From: Deltaproteobacteria bacterium
Lineage (GTDB): Bacteria; Desulfobacterota; Dissulfuribacteria; Dissulfuribacterales; UBA3076
DNA length: 5,113 nt
Direction of reading: 5' to 3'
NCBI GenBank assembly: GCA_030605675.1
Contig: JAUWHV010000139.1
Location: 1 to 5,113, forward strand
The position numbers were made by a program, and so were the translations under genes. Shown piece after piece: positions 4,584 to 5,113 of the stretch. The notes under the pieces were generated by a model, which worked only from the letters and a program-made list of their open reading frames with translations, searched no databases and had not been told where the DNA came from. Each line of letters starts with the position of its first letter. Positions within the stretch are counted from its first letter, which is position 1.

Positions 4584-4612
4584 TTGACTTGGCAACTTCC
4601 AATCGGTACAAC
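4584..4612 (+). promoter_or_regulatory. sigma70-like promoter of the Fur-family gene
   Basis: TTGACT (4584-4589, 5 of 6) and TACAAC (4607-4612, 4 of 6) are separated by exactly 17 bases, 67 bases before the ATG at 4680. It lies in the 215-base divergent region between proC and the regulator, which otherwise holds only AT-rich sequence. A TAAAAT at 4652-4657 without a matching -35 is a weaker alternative -10. Confidence 0.55.
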
Positions 4613-4635
4613 AAAAAGAAAACATTGAATATGGT

Positions 4636-4649
4636 AAATTCATTAATTT
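4636..4649 (+). promoter_or_regulatory. AT-rich inverted repeat, possible autoregulatory operator
   Basis: AAATT and AATTT flank a 4-base centre in the leader between the putative promoter and the Shine-Dalgarno. Fur-family proteins bind AT-rich palindromes and often repress their own genes, so this is a candidate site. It does not match the classical Fur or PerR box well, and the region is AT-rich enough for chance symmetry. Confidence 0.3.
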
Positions 4650-4679
4650 GTTAAAATCTGAAAATCGGAGGCTCTTGTT

Positions 4680-5113
4680 ATGCAAAAAAAATCGGAATTA
4701 CAAGTCTTTCGTGAGTACCTTCAAAAAAACAGGCTACGATACACCCAGGAACGAGAACAGATAATAAAAGAGATCTTTGCCACCCATGATCACTTTGATG
4801 TGGACTCACTTTATCTGACTATAAGGCGAAAGGGTATAAATATCTCAAAGGCATCCATATACCGCCTTCTACCCCTTTTAATAGAATCCGACCTGGTCCA
4901 GGATGTGTTCTTTGAAGACGGCCATATGCACTACGAGCACATATATGGCCACGAACACCACTGCCACCTTCGATGTATTGAGTGCGGGAAGATCGAGGAA
5001 TTTACAGACCCGAGATTAAAGGACATCGAAGGGGATCTGGGAGAACGTTTCGGTTTTAAGATACTGAATCATAAGCTGGACGTGAAGGGATTGTGCCCTG
5101 AGTGCCGGGAAAA
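4680..5113 (+). CDS. Fur-family metal-dependent transcriptional regulator, 3' end cut by the window
   Basis: 144 codons are present with no stop before the window edge; the family is usually 130-160 residues, so little is missing. The N-terminal winged helix (about 5-80) includes Y-T-Q-E-R-E-Q-I-I-K (21-30) and the recognition helix region S-K-A-S-I-Y-R-L-L (57-64), matching A-T-V-Y-R-x-L of Fur. H36 and H38 lie where Fur has metal-binding histidines. The hinge leads to a histidine-rich stretch G-H-E-H-H-C-H-L-R-C (90-99) and two CxxC pairs, C99/C102 and C139/C142, the structural zinc site. Sensing of iron, zinc, manganese or peroxide cannot be decided from this. The ATG at 4680 has GGAGG eight bases upstream. 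Transcribed away from proC with its own likely promoter. The run of eight A's after the second codon is a slippery tract but the frame is intact. Confidence 0.93.
   Translation, partial: MQKKSELQVFREYLQKNRLRYTQEREQIIKEIFATHDHFDVDSLYLTIRRKGINISKASIYRLLPLLIESDLVQDVFFEDGHMHYEHIYGHEHHCHLRCIECGKIEEFTDPRLKDIEGDLGERFGFKILNHKLDVKGLCPECRE

Noticed and set aside
4343..4654. 103-codon plus-strand frame spanning the proC 5' end and the intergenic region
   Set aside because: It overlaps proC and the divergent promoter region and shows no family features.
1..5113. CRISPR arrays, tRNA or rRNA genes, replication origin
   Set aside because: No regularly spaced repeats, no cloverleaf with CCA-type acceptor, no rRNA-like conserved blocks and no iteron or DnaA-box clusters were seen on reading both strands.

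Overview
The window is bacterial. Gene content, the tyrosine-recombinase type and the mix of toxin-antitoxin (TA) modules fit a Gram-negative environmental bacterium, perhaps Desulfobacterota (formerly Deltaproteobacteria). That placement is an impression from protein style, not a demonstrated assignment.

The window has two halves. Positions 1 to about 2400 are an accessory, eroded region of small modules, nearly all on the minus strand. Left to right these are: a HigB-type toxin gene running off the left edge, broken by a one-base frameshift in a G-run; a 3'-truncated HicB-type antitoxin ending at a long imperfect hairpin; an apparently intact YggL-family (DUF469) gene; an intact BrnT toxin with an overlapping BrnA-like antitoxin; a frameshifted N-terminal fragment of a tyrosine recombinase on the plus strand behind a hairpin that buries its ribosome binding site; and an intact HigA antitoxin preceded by only the last ~32 codons of its HigB toxin. 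Four TA modules of three or four families thus lie within 2.3 kb, and only BrnT/BrnA-like looks complete within the window.

Positions 2400 to 5113 look like ordinary chromosome: a 12-segment MFS transporter (+), a convergent proC encoding pyrroline-5-carboxylate reductase (-), and a divergently transcribed Fur-family metalloregulator (+) that is nearly complete at the right edge. A readable promoter and a strong Shine-Dalgarno (SD) sequence precede the regulator.

The most informative non-coding signals are: a near-perfect sigma70 promoter of the left higB whose spacer is covered by a palindrome and which places the transcription start at or just before the ATG, implying a leaderless, autoregulated toxin mRNA; the RBS-sequestering hairpin of the recombinase remnant; and a 13-bp inverted repeat bracketing the MFS gene. 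I see no wholly new system. The value lies in the TA cluster, its pattern of decay, and small genes and remnants that simple ORF calling splits or misses.
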